64,000 nt of DNA from Sporisorium sorghi (GCA_023212695.1 JALCCG010000066.1:1-64000), one strand, 5' to 3'. Shown: positions 10,109-21,648, counted from the stretch's first letter. Program-made: numbers and translations. The notes: a model not told the origin generated them from the sequence alone.

Positions 10109-13100
10109 AGTGGACGGATGGAGAGAGAGCTTGGTAGTGGCCGCCTAAGCATGGAGCAGGTTTCGAGAGAAGCAGCGATCGTGTGCGGACATTTGCAAGC
10201 TGGATCCTGTTGATATGGTAGTGTTCTCTTGGTTGGTGGAAACGAGGGAAGCAGCCACGCCCAGCGAATGCGGCAACGATGTTGAGAAAAGCTGCCGTTA
10301 CAGAGACATGGCTGAGATGCTGTCGGGATGCAATATGATAGCTGCGCTGTTTGTCTTGCGGTCAGCTCCGACTTGGCTTCAAAGCTGAGTCGGTCTGCGA
10401 CAACAGGCGCTCCGCAGCGAGAGGAAGGGCGATGCTAGGAATCGGAAGAGCCGATGATGGTGAACTGTCCCGAGCAAGGATGCAACCGAGCGTGATTCTG
10501 CAGGGGCTGAGTCGCTGAGTCGCTGAGGGTGTCGATCCGGCTAGTGATAGAAAGAAGTTTGTAGCCGAGGGAAAGCGTATTTGACTCGATGGATCGTAGG
10601 TCGAGTAGGATGGCATCAAGCGAGAGAGAGCTGTAGCCAGTCGGATCCAGCGATGAGGCAAGGTAGTCACTTGAGTTCAGACTCGAGTGCGCTTCAGAGG
10701 TCGATTTTCTACTGCTGCAGAGCGTCGCTGCCACCTTGCGAATGGTGATGATGATGATGATGATGACGGAGATGGCGAGAGATGCGGCGTCGGCTAAGCC
10801 GATTGTCGACGTCAAGAGCGTGATCTTAAAAAAAAAAAAAAAAAAAGAGTTTTGCAGCAAGCAGAATGAGCTGTCCCTTTGAGCGAGCAACGCAGCTTTT
10901 GCGAGGAAGTCAGCCTAGACCGTCCGCTTGCTTGCTTGCTTGCTGGCTGGCTGGCTGGCTGGCTATGGACTGTAGACGAGGATGAATGCGATCAACAACG
11001 AGAAAGCATACCGCTCCGTGCCTGAACATGAGGCAGAAGCGATGGTAATCAGAGCTCCGCCGCCGGATGATTTTTATTTGTTGCTTTTTTTTTTTTTTTT
11101 TTTTTTTTTCCTGCTTGCTGTGCTGGTGCGCAAGTGTTGCTCCACAAAATTTTTGGCGATTTTGAGGCTGAAAATGAATTTACTCGGGGAAAATCCAAGC
11201 GGCAGCAGCAGCAGCACGCCGCTTTCTTTTTTTTTTTTTTTTTTTGGCCGACTCGTCGTGTTTTGTTTTGTGTCGTTTCCGACGCGTTCTGCCAGCATGA
11301 GCTGGGCAAAGTCGTCGTGTTGTTGTTCTGCTCGGCAAAGCCGACTTTTGTGCTGTAACTTATGACGGAGGTGAACCCTTTCTCGCTTTGCTTGCTTGGC
11401 TCTTGGCGAACGATCCATTCTCGTTTCATTGTTGCAACTCAGCTGCATGACATTTGGCCAGCGAACAGACATCTGCTTACTCTTTTTGCCGCTACAGTAA
11501 TTTACTGCACTGCACGACATCGCGCGGTGGTTGGAAGCGCAAAAAGCACGTCGGCGATCCCGGTCGCCTATCGACCCGAATTGCAGCACCAGCGTTGATA
11601 GGCGCGGACGAGCTTTGATTCAAGATAAGCAGGAACTCGCTTGGTCATTTGAAGAAAGCGCCCGGACTTGTCGTTCCGCCCTGTTGTCATGACCGCAAGG
11701 AGGCTTGGGCTCGTCCCGTGTCGCTTCCGACAGTACACGATGGACAGGCTGTTCCGCTGCAGCCTGTCCTTTCGTCGCACTCGTGTGCGCTCGGCAGTTC
11801 ATTTCAAGATGATATTGGCCGACTTGCTGGTCGTCGACGTTGTTCCCCACATCTTTTGACAGCCAGCGTTCGCGCAGAGAGCACAACAATGCAGCCTGCA
11901 TGGGGCAGCATGAAGCTGTGGCTGGACGCTGCGAGCTGCACTCTTTTGCATTTCTGGCGTACAATGCTGGGTTTCGGGGAGCTCGGTGTAAGTCTACAAA
12001 ACGCCAACTTCGTGCAGGACCCTTTTGCGACGTGCTGGTCGCACCTCGTTGCTCTGCAACTGTCCCAACGAGAAAGCTGCCAGCGAGAAGCTGCTGATTT
12101 CTGTCAGTATCATCCCCCGCATCCTTGGCTAGAACAACGCGTCTGCACATCAAGTCTAGCTCATGCTCGTGTGCAGTTCGTTGCCGATGTCGCCGAGTAG
12201 GGCCAGCAAAGGACGAAAGAGTTCCGACGCGCGCCAAGCTGAGAGCGCACACGTGATTCTGCTGGATTTCTTCTTTAAAGCTCGAATTTCGTCGCCTCCT
12301 TTTTCCTTGCACTTTTCTGCTTTTTGCATCTCGTCACAAACTCGTTCTCTGACCTTAATCACAGGCGGGCAGAGGCGAGACGGAGTCTCTCCGTGTTGGA
12401 AGAGATGAACGTTGCTGTCGTTGGCCGAGCCGACCTTTGAACCGTTTCTCTGCGGCGCGAGATCCACCTCGACCTCGCTTCCTCGCGCCAGGCACAGCAG
12501 GCACAGCCACGATGAACAACACCACGTCATCCAGACCATCTCGGTGCGGGGCTCCACTCAGTCCCCCTCTTGGCGCTTGGTGCGACCGCTTCGCGTGATC
12601 ACGAGTGGCCCGCGAGAAGCGTCAACGTTCTGCGTACGAAGTTAGAAAAGGAGTGACGCCCGGGCCAAATGTTGGGTTTAGCTCGCAAAGCGGGGTGGCG
12701 TGTGGGCCGCTTGCGTCGACGCGGGGGTGGGGGAAGAAAGAAAGCTTTCCGCCGCGCAAAAAACGATCGTTTAGCCGACGTTGTCGCCTAGGAGCAGAGC
12801 GTGGGAAAGATGGAACTCGCGTAGCAAAGCAGGCGAGCGTCTTGTCACACGTCACACAGAAGTGTAAGCGCATAGAGCGGCAAGGCGAGCAAAAGCCGGG
12901 CAAATGTTCGGCCAAACTTCTCCTGCTTCTTCCCCGCACCGCCTCATGGAAAAAAAAAAGCCACTCAACTCGAGGATGGCTTGGCTACGTCTACGCTTTG
13001 GGGCTTACGACGACGCCCGCCCGGGGCGCTTGTACGACGAGAAGCTCACTCTTTCTTCGGCAATCTATAGCTCCAGCTCGACGGTGCGACGACTAGTCAG

Positions 13101-14088
13101 GGAGCTCAGTTACTCAGAGAGTGCGCAAGATGATGCTCGTCGTCTAACTTATCATCCCAACGGTTCGAGGCCAAATGAGCAACAGCTGGGGATGATCATC
13201 CATCGGGAAAAGCATCGGAAAAAGCGATCGAGCAAAACGCCCGATCTGAAAAAAAAAGGGTTCTTCAACAGCTTCGTTTTTCACGCGACGCTGCAGGCAC
13301 CGAGGAAGCATCGGATCAGCGAGTACATGAATAGCTTTTCAGAGACCGCTCTTTCTACGTCGTGGTTGGCAGCGCAAACCTACGGACCCTTTTCGGTCGG
13401 AAAGGGAGCCAGGGAAACGACGCACGGAAAGTCGGAGCGCGAATCTCTTGACGCGCAAAGAAAGACAGCCGCAGAGCCAAAAAGAAGCCCAAATTTTCCG
13501 GAACGCAGCAGCCTGAAGGGGGGGGGGGGGGGAAATGAAAAGAACTAAATGAAGAGCGCAGCGGGAAGACAGGGTCGTGAAAGCGTAAAACGCACTGCTG
13601 CCTGCTTTCACGCTCGTTGGGGTCCAGCGCAAGGCGGCAAAAACTTTGACAACTCTGCGAGAAATTCGACGCTGAACTCCCACTCTCACACAGACAAGAA
13701 CAATGGAAAGCAAGCCGAACCTCACCACCAACCAGCTCGACACTGCCTTTGTTCAGTCTCATGTTGAGAGATAGGATTCATGGTCGAGTCAGAGTGGAGA
13801 AGAGATGTCTCGACAATACACAATGAACGCTTCGAAGTCTGTGTGTGCATCGAGGGAGGTGCTCTGATGGCTGGCAGGAATAAGAAGAGCTTCTGTGGAC
13901 GAAATCTCCAGTGGCTGCCCTCCTTTATCTCTATTATGTGACTTGTACCGCGGCACGATTCTTTCGTTCAATAACGGCAATGACGGAGAGGTGGTCAGGA
14001 TCAACAGGCAAAGCCAAGGGATTCGCGCGACAGCAGCAGCAGCTGCTCCTCGCTCGCTCGCCGTTCGGTCGAACGAGCCGAAGGTGAA

Positions 14089-14123
<35 letters not shown>

Positions 14124-15297
14124 CCAAGAACAAGCGAGTGAAGCAGGCGAAAAGGGCATGAACTTTGTTCGGCGTGAGCAGCTCCTTTTCTGAGCACGAG
14201 GGCGAACGGACAGTGTGCTCCGAATGTGGGTTGACTGTGGGTGAGAGAGTGTGGGCGAAGTGCGTCAACGTTCGCGCCATTTGCCTGCTCAATTGAGTGA
14301 GATTCGGTTCAGCTCACCACTCTCACGCGCTTGCAAATCTCGTTCTCTTTGCTTGCGCACAGCAGCAGCAGCAGGCGGCAAATCCGTTCTTTTTTTTTTT
14401 TTTTTTTTTTTTTCTTGAACGTACGCACTTTTTCTTTTTTGGCTCACAAGAAAACCCTTTTTCAACAACGTTGAAACGCTGCGGAGAGCGAGTGAGTGAG
14501 TGAGTGAGTGGCTTTCCAAAGGCGTGTCACATTCTGCGCTGTGCTGCCGTGTAGAGCGCATACTTCCCGTTCTCTCTCTCGCTCTCTCTCACTCAGCAGC
14601 TCCTTTGCGCAGCCTGTTCCTCACGCTCTGCTCATCATCGGCAACGCCGCCGACACCTTTGACTCAGCTCTCGACCATCATCACCATCACCGCCACTGTC
14701 AACCACCATCCTCAGTCTTCCCTACGGTCAGCTTAGACCGTTCGCACACTATCATCGGCACCCTCTTCCGTTCTCGACCATCTCTCGTCGCCTCACATCC
14801 GAAGGGCTCATCTTCCTGTCAGCACGGACTCAGCAACTCGCTCCTCGCTCGAGGTTCTTTTTGAAGCGCATCTGCCCTGGCTTTCGGTCCATCATCCGCA
14901 CAGCCAAAGTCGCAGAGCACCCACTAAGCATTCACCGTCAAACACGGCTCCGTCCGCGCAACGGAAGCATCTATATTCTCGTCTTCTGCGGTCACAGGCT
15001 GTCATACAGTCTCTGCTCACTCCCGACAGCACCCGACGTAATTGCCACAACCGACTCGATCTCGGATACGGCCCACACTGACCCTCTACCTCGGAAGCAC
15101 CGCCTCTACCATTGCGTGGATGTGTCAACGCACGAGGTGACCGTGCAAACGAGCATACAGTCTATTCTCGCACGTCTTTCCAAGAACCGCCCAAAGGCCA
15201 CCGTTCAGGCTCTACTCCTCCGCGAGTTTCACGCAGCTGGGAAAGAGGACCTCAAAACACAACCTCTTGACAAAGACGACCAGCAGCACTCATCATC
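10109..15297. other. 5.2-kb gene-poor divergent region (kinase / OPI1)
   Basis: No convincing gene lies between the divergent starts of the kinase and OPI1. The ORFs present (for example 10435-10890 -, 11620-12312 -, 12904-13548 +) are short, low in complexity, contradict one another across strands and match no family I recognise. The stretch carries A19 at 10828-10846, T25 at 11085-11109, T19 at 11227-11245, G15 at 13518-13532, a (GA)n run near 14090-14122, T24 at 14390-14413, and tetranucleotide repeats (GCTT/GGCT) at 10925-10965. A pyrimidine-rich run ending CACTCAGCAG near 14570-14602 resembles a 3' splice site, so an intron in the OPI1 5' UTR is possible. A long regulatory region or an unannotated noncoding RNA are the likely contents. 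Confidence 0.5.
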
Positions 15298-17784
15298 ATG
15301 GCATCCTCGGCTGATCCCAGTCTCTCCCATGAAGAGCGCTGGACGGCTCATCGAGCTAAACGCGAAGCTGACTCGGCCCAGCCCTTCAGCGAAGCATCCA
15401 CACCTGCTCCCACCACCCCGGCAACACCACCGCCCGACGATTTCACTCCTTCATCACAGGATCCCATCCAACCCACCGCTTCATCCTCACGTTCCAAAGG
15501 CCTCGGCATCAATGCAGAAGACGAAGACGTCCGCATCGCCATCATGGCCTTGGGCGCCATGAAGAGCCTCGACGGCACTTCCAGCGCTTTCGGCGGCGCC
15601 ACCACCAGCGCAGCCTCCTTGGACACTCAAAAACGTACCAGCAAATGTAAGTTCTCTTCGCCCAAGACAGCGTCAAACGAGTCCAACGCTGACTTGCTAT
15701 TCACGTCAACAGCACCTGTGCGCACATCTTCAGCGATATCCAACTCCAGCGTCGCCTCCACCGCCATCTCGTCGCCGAGCTCCACTCCCGCCACCGACCT
15801 CACTCAGGACTCGGGTGCAGAATCCCCCGCTGGCCGCATGGCAGGTCCCGCACAACTCGGCGACCTTCCACCAGACCTCAAGCTTCCCGCCGTCATTCAG
15901 GACGAGGACGGCAACGAGCTCGAAGTCGATCCAGAGATGATGAACGATGCCGACTTCTTGAAGCGTGTCAGCCATCTTCCCCTCGTACGCGGCACCCTCC
16001 GCGCCTATGAGCTCGGTAAGCAGCGGAGCAAGGTCGTCAAGTACGGCGCCGACCTCGTCGAGAGCTCCGTCAAGACCATCTCGCGTCCCGTCGTGAGCCG
16101 TCTCGGTGCAAGCCTCGGAGAGCGCGGCGTCGAGCAGCTCGACGACTTTGCCTGCCGACAGCTCGATCGGATCTATCCTTCTGCCGTTGCATCGCCTAGC
16201 AAGGAGGAGAAGCGCGGCATTCTCGAAGAGGTCGATCGCAAGGACAAGGAAGAGTGGCAGAACGTCAGCCCCGAGGAGCGCGAGAAACGTAGGAAGGCGT
16301 ACACAGCCTTGCAGTTGGAAGAGCGAGAACGCAATCTCATGGCCAACGAGCTCAGACAGCGACGAGGCAAGGGCACGAACCTCGAGATCGAGACCGCCGG
16401 CTCATCTCGAAGCTCGGCAGTTGCCTCAGGCAGTGGAAGCAATGCGCTCGGTGACAGCACCATGCAAGACGGCGATGGCGACGAGGGAAAAGATGGCGCA
16501 AACGAGGCAAGAGCAAGCTCGAGCTCGAGCTCGAGCGGTGCGGTGGTACGTGCCAATGCAGCGCAGACATTGCCCTTCAAGAACAGTCGATGGGGCTCGA
16601 TGCTCGTCGAGGCCGGTGCTACCGCCGGTGGACTTTCGGCGGCCATGAGCGAAGAGTCGATGAAGTCGCTCAAGTACTGTCTCCAGTGGCTGCAGTATGC
16701 CACGGCGCACATTGAGCACCAGATCACCATCCTCCGCGATCTCATCGTCAAGCTCAACCACGGTGAGCTCGACATGTCGGTCACCGCCGTCCAGAACCTC
16801 ACCAACATCAAGGGCGACGTGGTTAACACCATCCGCGGCGTTGTCGATGTGATCGGAAAGTATGCTGGTAGTGCGCTCCCCGAGCCTGCTCGCAACAGCG
16901 TCAAGGCGTTTATCCTCAGCCTTCCAGCGCGCTGGGCCACGGTCAACCGCAGCTCAGCGGCAAGCTCGCCAACGGGCTACTTTGGCAGCAGCCCTTCGTC
17001 GCCCTCATTCTCTTCAGCACACATTAGCGAGGGACCGCAGTCGCCGACGCATCTCGCCGCCAATGCGAGGTATCGCAATGGCGCCGGCAGCCCTCGCGAT
17101 CAGATGCAAGTGGCTGCTACTGCACAGGCCGCCAACCGCATCCTGACGCTGGCCATCGAGTCGCTCGACATTCTGCGCAGTGTCACGATCGTGTTTGGCG
17201 AGTCGCTCGACCGAGCCGATCTGTGGGTCGAGCGTCTGCGCATCCTGGGTCTGCAGCGAAAGCGTCAGCACGAAGCGAATGCGGCCGAGCAGCAGCAGCA
17301 TCAGATTGCCGCTGGTCCCTCTTCGGGTGCACCCCATTGGGAGAGCGCGCGCGGCTCGTCGATGCGTGGGCGCGCCGAGTCTCCCGGTGGCGAGAGCGAC
17401 GTCAGCATGGGCACGAGCGCGTCGACCAAGCGTCGACGAACGCGCCAGACGCCCTCGGGCGGCTTCCACATGTCGCGCACGCCGTCCGCGGCGGCTTCGC
17501 AGGGTGACTTCTCAGAGGATGACGAGGCGCTCACCGAGACGGAAAAGACCAAGTCGCCGCCGTTGGGCAATGGCGGCTTGCATTCGCATCACCAGCATCA
17601 GCATTATGCGCACTCGCACAGGCGTCCCGGTAATCGCGCGGGGACGGGTGGCAAGCACTACCCCATGCACCCGCCGACGCTGCCGTCGCCGCTGCACGCC
17701 ACGTTTGCTGGCAGCAGCAGCAGTGGCAGTGTAGGAGGCTCGACGTCGTCGGCTATGGCTGCGGAGGAGGATGCCACGCAGTGA
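15298..17784 (+). CDS. OPI1: Opi1-like transcriptional repressor
   Basis: Homologue of Opi1, the yeast repressor of inositol/phospholipid genes, which is held at the ER by phosphatidic acid and Scs2 and released to repress through Sin3/Rpd3. The reading frame is open for 828 codons, but a likely intron lies at 15647-15712 (GTAAGT donor, GCTGAC branch site near 15689, CAACAG acceptor). Removing it leaves 806 aa. Diagnostic Opi1 segments: EDEDVRIAIMALGAMKSLDG near the N-terminus, FLKRVSHLPLVRGTLRAYE plus GKQRSKVVKYGADLVESS and VKTISRPVVSRL at about 195-250, and a second conserved block (LKYCLQWLQYATAHIEHQIT, about 435-500). The C-terminus is Ser/His-rich and probably disordered. No clear FFAT motif was recognised. 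Whether targets are phospholipid genes in smuts is inference. Confidence 0.85.
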   Translation: MASSADPSLSHEERWTAHRAKREADSAQPFSEASTPAPTTPATPPPDDFTPSSQDPIQPTASSSRSKGLGINAEDEDVRIAIMALGAMKSLDGTSSAFGGATTSAASLDTQKRTSKCKFSSPKTASNESNADLLFTSTAPVRTSSAISNSSVASTAISSPSSTPATDLTQDSGAESPAGRMAGPAQLGDLPPDLKLPAVIQDEDGNELEVDPEMMNDADFLKRVSHLPLVRGTLRAYELGKQRSKVVKYGADLVESSVKTISRPVVSRLGASLGERGVEQLDDFACRQLDRIYPSAVASPSKEEKRGILEEVDRKDKEEWQNVSPEEREKRRKAYTALQLEERERNLMANELRQRRGKGTNLEIETAGSSRSSAVASGSGSNALGDSTMQDGDGDEGKDGANEARASSSSSSSGAVVRANAAQTLPFKNSRWGSMLVEAGATAGGLSAAMSEESMKSLKYCLQWLQYATAHIEHQITILRDLIVKLNHGELDMSVTAVQNLTNIKGDVVNTIRGVVDVIGKYAGSALPEPARNSVKAFILSLPARWATVNRSSAASSPTGYFGSSPSSPSFSSAHISEGPQSPTHLAANARYRNGAGSPRDQMQVAATAQAANRILTLAIESLDILRSVTIVFGESLDRADLWVERLRILGLQRKRQHEANAAEQQQHQIAAGPSSGAPHWESARGSSMRGRAESPGGESDVSMGTSASTKRRRTRQTPSGGFHMSRTPSAAASQGDFSEDDEALTETEKTKSPPLGNGGLHSHHQHQHYAHSHRRPGNRAGTGGKHYPMHPPTLPSPLHATFAGSSSSGSVGGSTSSAMAAEEDATQ

Positions 17785-18138
17785 TTTGGCGCACACATGA
17801 CCAACTCTCTTGTCGTTCTTTTTTCTAAGCAGCATGTGTCTTGCTTGTATTTGTATCGTCACTCCTTGATTGGTTTGAATCGAGGCTCACTCCTTTTTGT
17901 GCGCGTTGTAGAGGTGGGGTGATGAGCTGGACGTGAGGTTTTGGGTTGAGGTTGAGGGATGGAGTGTTTCGACGCGGAGGGCGTTTGGGGGAGTGGACGA
18001 GGACAAGGTGCCAGCTTGCAGAGGCTGGCTGAAGAAGACACCGGCTCAACAGCTGCGCTCCTCACGCAGTGCCTCACACACACTGCACCACACACAAAGG
18101 AGCCAAACAATCGTCATCAAAGTGTCCATTGCTCTACA
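17785..18138. other. Convergent intergenic region OPI1 / CUL3
   Basis: This 354-bp tail-to-tail spacer must hold both 3' UTRs. A T-rich stretch follows the OPI1 stop codon (near 17815-17826). I see no ORF or structural RNA worth calling. Confidence 0.5.
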
Positions 18139-20844
18139 CTACGCAAGGTAGCAATATACGCTGCGCTCGTCGTGCTTGCGCTCGAGGTACTCTCTTTCGA
18201 TCAAGCTCTCGATGCGCTTCTTGATCATGGCCAAGCTGGGTTGGAACCTGCTTGTGAGTTGCGTGATGGTCTCCTGGACGAGTTCATTGTGGCTGAGCTG
18301 CTTGCGGTTCTTCATGATCCTGACGATGCAGGCTTCGACCAAGAACGTGCGTTCCTCCTCGACCTTTTCGTTGGTCGCCTTGCGCTCTTTGGCGGTCTCG
18401 ACGCGCGCTGCGATCTGCTGGATCTTGAACCGCGCCAACGGACACGTAAACGCCGCATTGAAGCTAAACGTATCCTCCCTCCCCACCTCCCTCCCCTTGG
18501 GCGTCTTTGTGAGGATGCGGAACTTCGCACACGCCAAGCTCTGCAGCGTCCGCTGCAAATCCCCATCCGCTATACCCGTCGCCCGCGCAATCTCCCCGTA
18601 CCCAACCTCCCCAACCCCCTCGTCAAACAGCAACAGCACCACCAGCGCATACGTCGACAAGTTAATCTCGTGCGTCCTCGCCCTAAACGCCACGCGCACA
18701 TCCGCATTGCCCAAATTCGCATGCCACGCCAGCACCCGCCCATTGTGCTTCGACTGGTAAAACTCCTCATACCGCCTCCTCGCCTCCATGAGCGCCTCCG
18801 GCATCACGCACCGCGGCGCCTGCGCCGAAATCGGCCAGTTGGTACTCGTCAGCACACTCACACCCAGCGCGAACGGCATCGCCCGATGCGAGTTCTTGAT
18901 GGTGCGGTTGAAATCATCCATCGTCTCGTCGCTCGTCTTCATGTCGTTCAGCATTCCTTGCAGCTTAGCCACGTAGCCGTGGCCCGACTCGATTTTGAGT
19001 TTAGCCATCATACCGCGCTCCGCATCGTCGGAGACACTGCGCCCTTGCAACAGACGCTTGGCGAGGTGCTGCTTGTAGTACCGCTCGAACGTGTCCTTCT
19101 CGTGGAGGAAGCGGAAGACCGAGATGGTTTTCCGGAGGATGTCTTCGACCTCGGCTTCGGTTTTGCCCTTGAGACCTTTTTTGAGGTTCTCGTCGATGAA
19201 GAGCGAGATGAACTCGGGCGCGCGTTTGTTGCTGTTGATGAATGTCTCGAAGGCTTCGTTGATGGCGGTTTCGCATCCTGTGTCTTTGAGGAAGGCGGTT
19301 TCGAGGATCGAGTCGAACTTGCTCTTGAACTCGAGCACGTCTTCGACCCATCGAATCGCGGTAGCTGCTTGAGGTGTAGAGGCGTCAGCAGCATCGCCGC
19401 TCGCCTTGTCCTTGGCTTTGCCCTTGGAAGCTGCTGCCGCTGCTGCGGAGGAGGCATCGTCGTCGGCGCCGCCACCTTCGCGTCGCGCCACAGCAGGGGC
19501 AGCGTCCGTAGATGGAGCCTGCTGCTGCGCGGACTGGCTCGTGACGGCATCGTTGATGAGCTTGCCCTTGGTGGCAATGTAGCTCTTGAGACCGAGGCGG
19601 AGCGTTTGCGGACCGCCGTTGACCTTGTTGAAGAGCGTGTACAGTCGAGCGAGATCCTGCTTGCGATTCTCGTCAAGCATGGTGACGAGACCGGAGCCGG
19701 GCATGTTGATGATGGTGGATTGATGCTTTGCGAGGAAGTTCTTCTCGAGCAGTTGCTGCAGCGGCTTGTGGGTCTCTGGCTTGAGGTAGACAGACACGCG
19801 GTCGGCCTCTTCCTGCAACCTCCTTGCGACATGCGCGAGATACTTGGCGGCATCGCCAGCGTCGAGCCACCGATCTGCCTCGGCAGCATAAAAGGCGGCC
19901 GAGGTTTGGAGGAAGGCAGGCTCAAAGTCGCTCGTATAGACCGAAAAGTCCTGGTTCGGCGGAGTGCTCCCCGGCTTGTGCTGCGTGAGGTCGGCGAGCA
20001 TGTCGACGTTGGACTTGAGGAGGGAGCGGCTGATGGCGGAACCTTCTCGCTCGATCTGGATGTGGGTGAGGAGGGTGCTGTACAGATAAATCTGGATGGG
20101 GTATTTGGAGGAGCGGATGACCGAGTCGCGGAAGATCTCGAGACCGAGACGGTTGATGGAGGGCACCTTGTTGTTTTCGACATAGACGCGGTCGACGTAC
20201 TTGAGCACTTCGGAGAGCTTGGACATGCAGCTGCGATGGTCGAGCCAGGTGTCGCGGATGGCGGTCATGAGTCGTTCACCGGCCTGAATGCGTGCGACAG
20301 CGTCGGCGCGATCACCTGCCTGTGTGGCGGACATGGAAGCGGCGGCAGAGCTCGAAGTGGAAGCGTCTGGAGCAGCGTCCGGGCCATCTGCAAACGAATC
20401 TTGGTCGAATGCAGTTGCTTTCCCCTTGCCCTTGTTTGTGCTGCTTGAAGGTACATCGGCGTTGGTGCGAGATGAGGAGGATGACGACGACTGGCGAAGA
20501 AGAGATTCGGGCAGGATGATACCCGCTGATACGGAAGCAGCTCCACCAGGCGGGAAAGCAGGGATGATCTTGTCGCGACAGAGCTTGTCGAGATGCTGTT
20601 CGACCTGCTTCTTGACGCCATGATAGAGCATATCGCCCTGCTGGTAGAGGACGAGGTTGTAGGCATATCTGTAATGCTCCTCGTAGCTGAGCTTGGAGAT
20701 GTTGTGGTTCTGGATCTGGGAGATGGCGTGTACAAGTCTAAGCCACATGTCTTCGATGGAAACATCTAGGCCGATCTTTTTGGGTGGTTTGAGTTTGGTG
20801 CCGCGGGTGCCACCAGGCCTACGCATGGAGCCTGGAGCGTTCAT
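18139..20844 (-). CDS. CUL3: Cullin-3 type scaffold of CRL3 ubiquitin ligases
   Basis: Cullin scaffold that binds BTB substrate receptors at its N-terminus and the RING protein Rbx1 at its C-terminus. The N-terminal repeat pattern (LDVSIEDMWLRLVHAISQIQ, YEEHYRYAYNLVLYQQGDML) fits Cul3. The cullin homology domain includes FERYYKQHLAKRLLQG and the C-terminal winged helix carries the NEDD8 site (IVRIMKNRKQLSHNELV, Lys in IMKNR). The chain ends YCYLA, as cullins do. The frame is open to a further ATG at 20925, but the ATG at 20844 (MNAPGSMRRPGG) leads straight into the conserved region and gives 901 aa, so I prefer it. It is longer than human CUL3 (768 aa) because of two Ala/Ser-rich insertions, about 20290-20520 and 19370-19540 in DNA. 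A + strand ORF across the locus is an antisense shadow. Confidence 0.93.
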   Translation of the reverse strand: MNAPGSMRRPGGTRGTKLKPPKKIGLDVSIEDMWLRLVHAISQIQNHNISKLSYEEHYRYAYNLVLYQQGDMLYHGVKKQVEQHLDKLCRDKIIPAFPPGGAASVSAGIILPESLLRQSSSSSSSRTNADVPSSSTNKGKGKATAFDQDSFADGPDAAPDASTSSSAAASMSATQAGDRADAVARIQAGERLMTAIRDTWLDHRSCMSKLSEVLKYVDRVYVENNKVPSINRLGLEIFRDSVIRSSKYPIQIYLYSTLLTHIQIEREGSAISRSLLKSNVDMLADLTQHKPGSTPPNQDFSVYTSDFEPAFLQTSAAFYAAEADRWLDAGDAAKYLAHVARRLQEEADRVSVYLKPETHKPLQQLLEKNFLAKHQSTIINMPGSGLVTMLDENRKQDLARLYTLFNKVNGGPQTLRLGLKSYIATKGKLINDAVTSQSAQQQAPSTDAAPAVARREGGGADDDASSAAAAAASKGKAKDKASGDAADASTPQAATAIRWVEDVLEFKSKFDSILETAFLKDTGCETAINEAFETFINSNKRAPEFISLFIDENLKKGLKGKTEAEVEDILRKTISVFRFLHEKDTFERYYKQHLAKRLLQGRSVSDDAERGMMAKLKIESGHGYVAKLQGMLNDMKTSDETMDDFNRTIKNSHRAMPFALGVSVLTSTNWPISAQAPRCVMPEALMEARRRYEEFYQSKHNGRVLAWHANLGNADVRVAFRARTHEINLSTYALVVLLLFDEGVGEVGYGEIARATGIADGDLQRTLQSLACAKFRILTKTPKGREVGREDTFSFNAAFTCPLARFKIQQIAARVETAKERKATNEKVEEERTFLVEACIVRIMKNRKQLSHNELVQETITQLTSRFQPSLAMIKKRIESLIEREYLERKHDERSVYCYLA

Positions 20845-21648
20845 GGTGGGTTGTGAAGCTGTTTGAAGGCAATGAAGGGGTGATGGTGGTGTTGGTGATG
20901 GTGGCTGAGGTGAGAAAAGCAACACACACGCTCAGCTCGCCTGTTTGCTGCGTGTCACACTCTCACTGCGACTCCACTCTAAAGTCACTTTACGACTTGC
21001 CGTGCGAGATCTTCATCCAAAGCAACACAAAAGTCGAGACGCGTTCCAAATCGGGGGACACATCTACGCGATTGCTTCCAGCTTAACATTGATCAAACTT
21101 CGAAAAATGGCACCACAGGGTGGAGCCAAAAACGGGAGATGAAAAGGCAGGCACGAGATCAGTGTTTCGCAGCACGAACAATTTCATGCAATTTTGCGCT
21201 CTTTTGCCGGTTGGACGTGCTTTTTTGGCTGCTTTTTTGGCTGCTTTTTTGGCTGCTTTTTTTTTTTTTTTTTTTCGCTTTTGCTTCTGCTGCTTCTTTG
21301 CTGCTGTCGCTTCGAAGCACTGATTTTGGAATCCCGCTTTGGATCGCTTTTGTCGCTGGTCCCGCTCGCCGCTCTCTCCGCTCTGCTCTGATAGACGACA
21401 TCCTCCTCTCGACCATCATCACCACCTCCATCCTCGTTCGATTTACGAGCTTGTCCGTATCGCTTTCTTCACTCGGAACGCGCGCGCGCACTCACCATCC
21501 ACCTTTGACCCTCCATTCGTGGCGTACGACACCTCTCCAGCCTAGTCGCGATCCCATCTCATCCCAATCCAGCCACGTCCACGTCGTCGGCATCCGCCAA
21601 GACAGCCCTGCCTTGCCCGGGGCTAGCGTGCACTCATCTCCTCCCACC
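20845..21648. promoter_or_regulatory. Divergent promoter CUL3 / SDS3-like, T-tract repeat
   Basis: The region between the divergent genes holds three perfect copies of the 12-mer TTTTTTGGCTGC (21221-21256) followed by T19 (21257-21275). Long T tracts of this kind tend to exclude nucleosomes in fungal promoters. The segment from 21380 to 21648 is pyrimidine-rich, like other leaders in this window. No TATA box is obvious. Confidence 0.5.

Noticed and set aside
10435..10890. 151-codon minus-strand ORF with Phe and Ile runs
   Set aside because: The runs come from the A19 tract and a (GAT)n repeat; the remainder is Ser/Leu-rich without a domain.
11620..12312. 230-codon minus-strand ORF
   Set aside because: No domain, and an equally long plus-strand ORF overlaps it; nothing favours either.
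12400..12480. Possible reverse tRNA B-box (TTTGAACC)
   Set aside because: No matching A-box or acceptor stem could be paired around it.
12904..13548. 214-codon plus-strand ORF in the gene-poor region
   Set aside because: Low complexity, ends in poly-Gly from the G15 tract, no recognisable domain.
17959..20448. 829-codon ORF on the plus strand
   Set aside because: Antisense to CUL3. Codon bias leaves the opposite strand open; the translation has no domain, while CUL3 is conserved.
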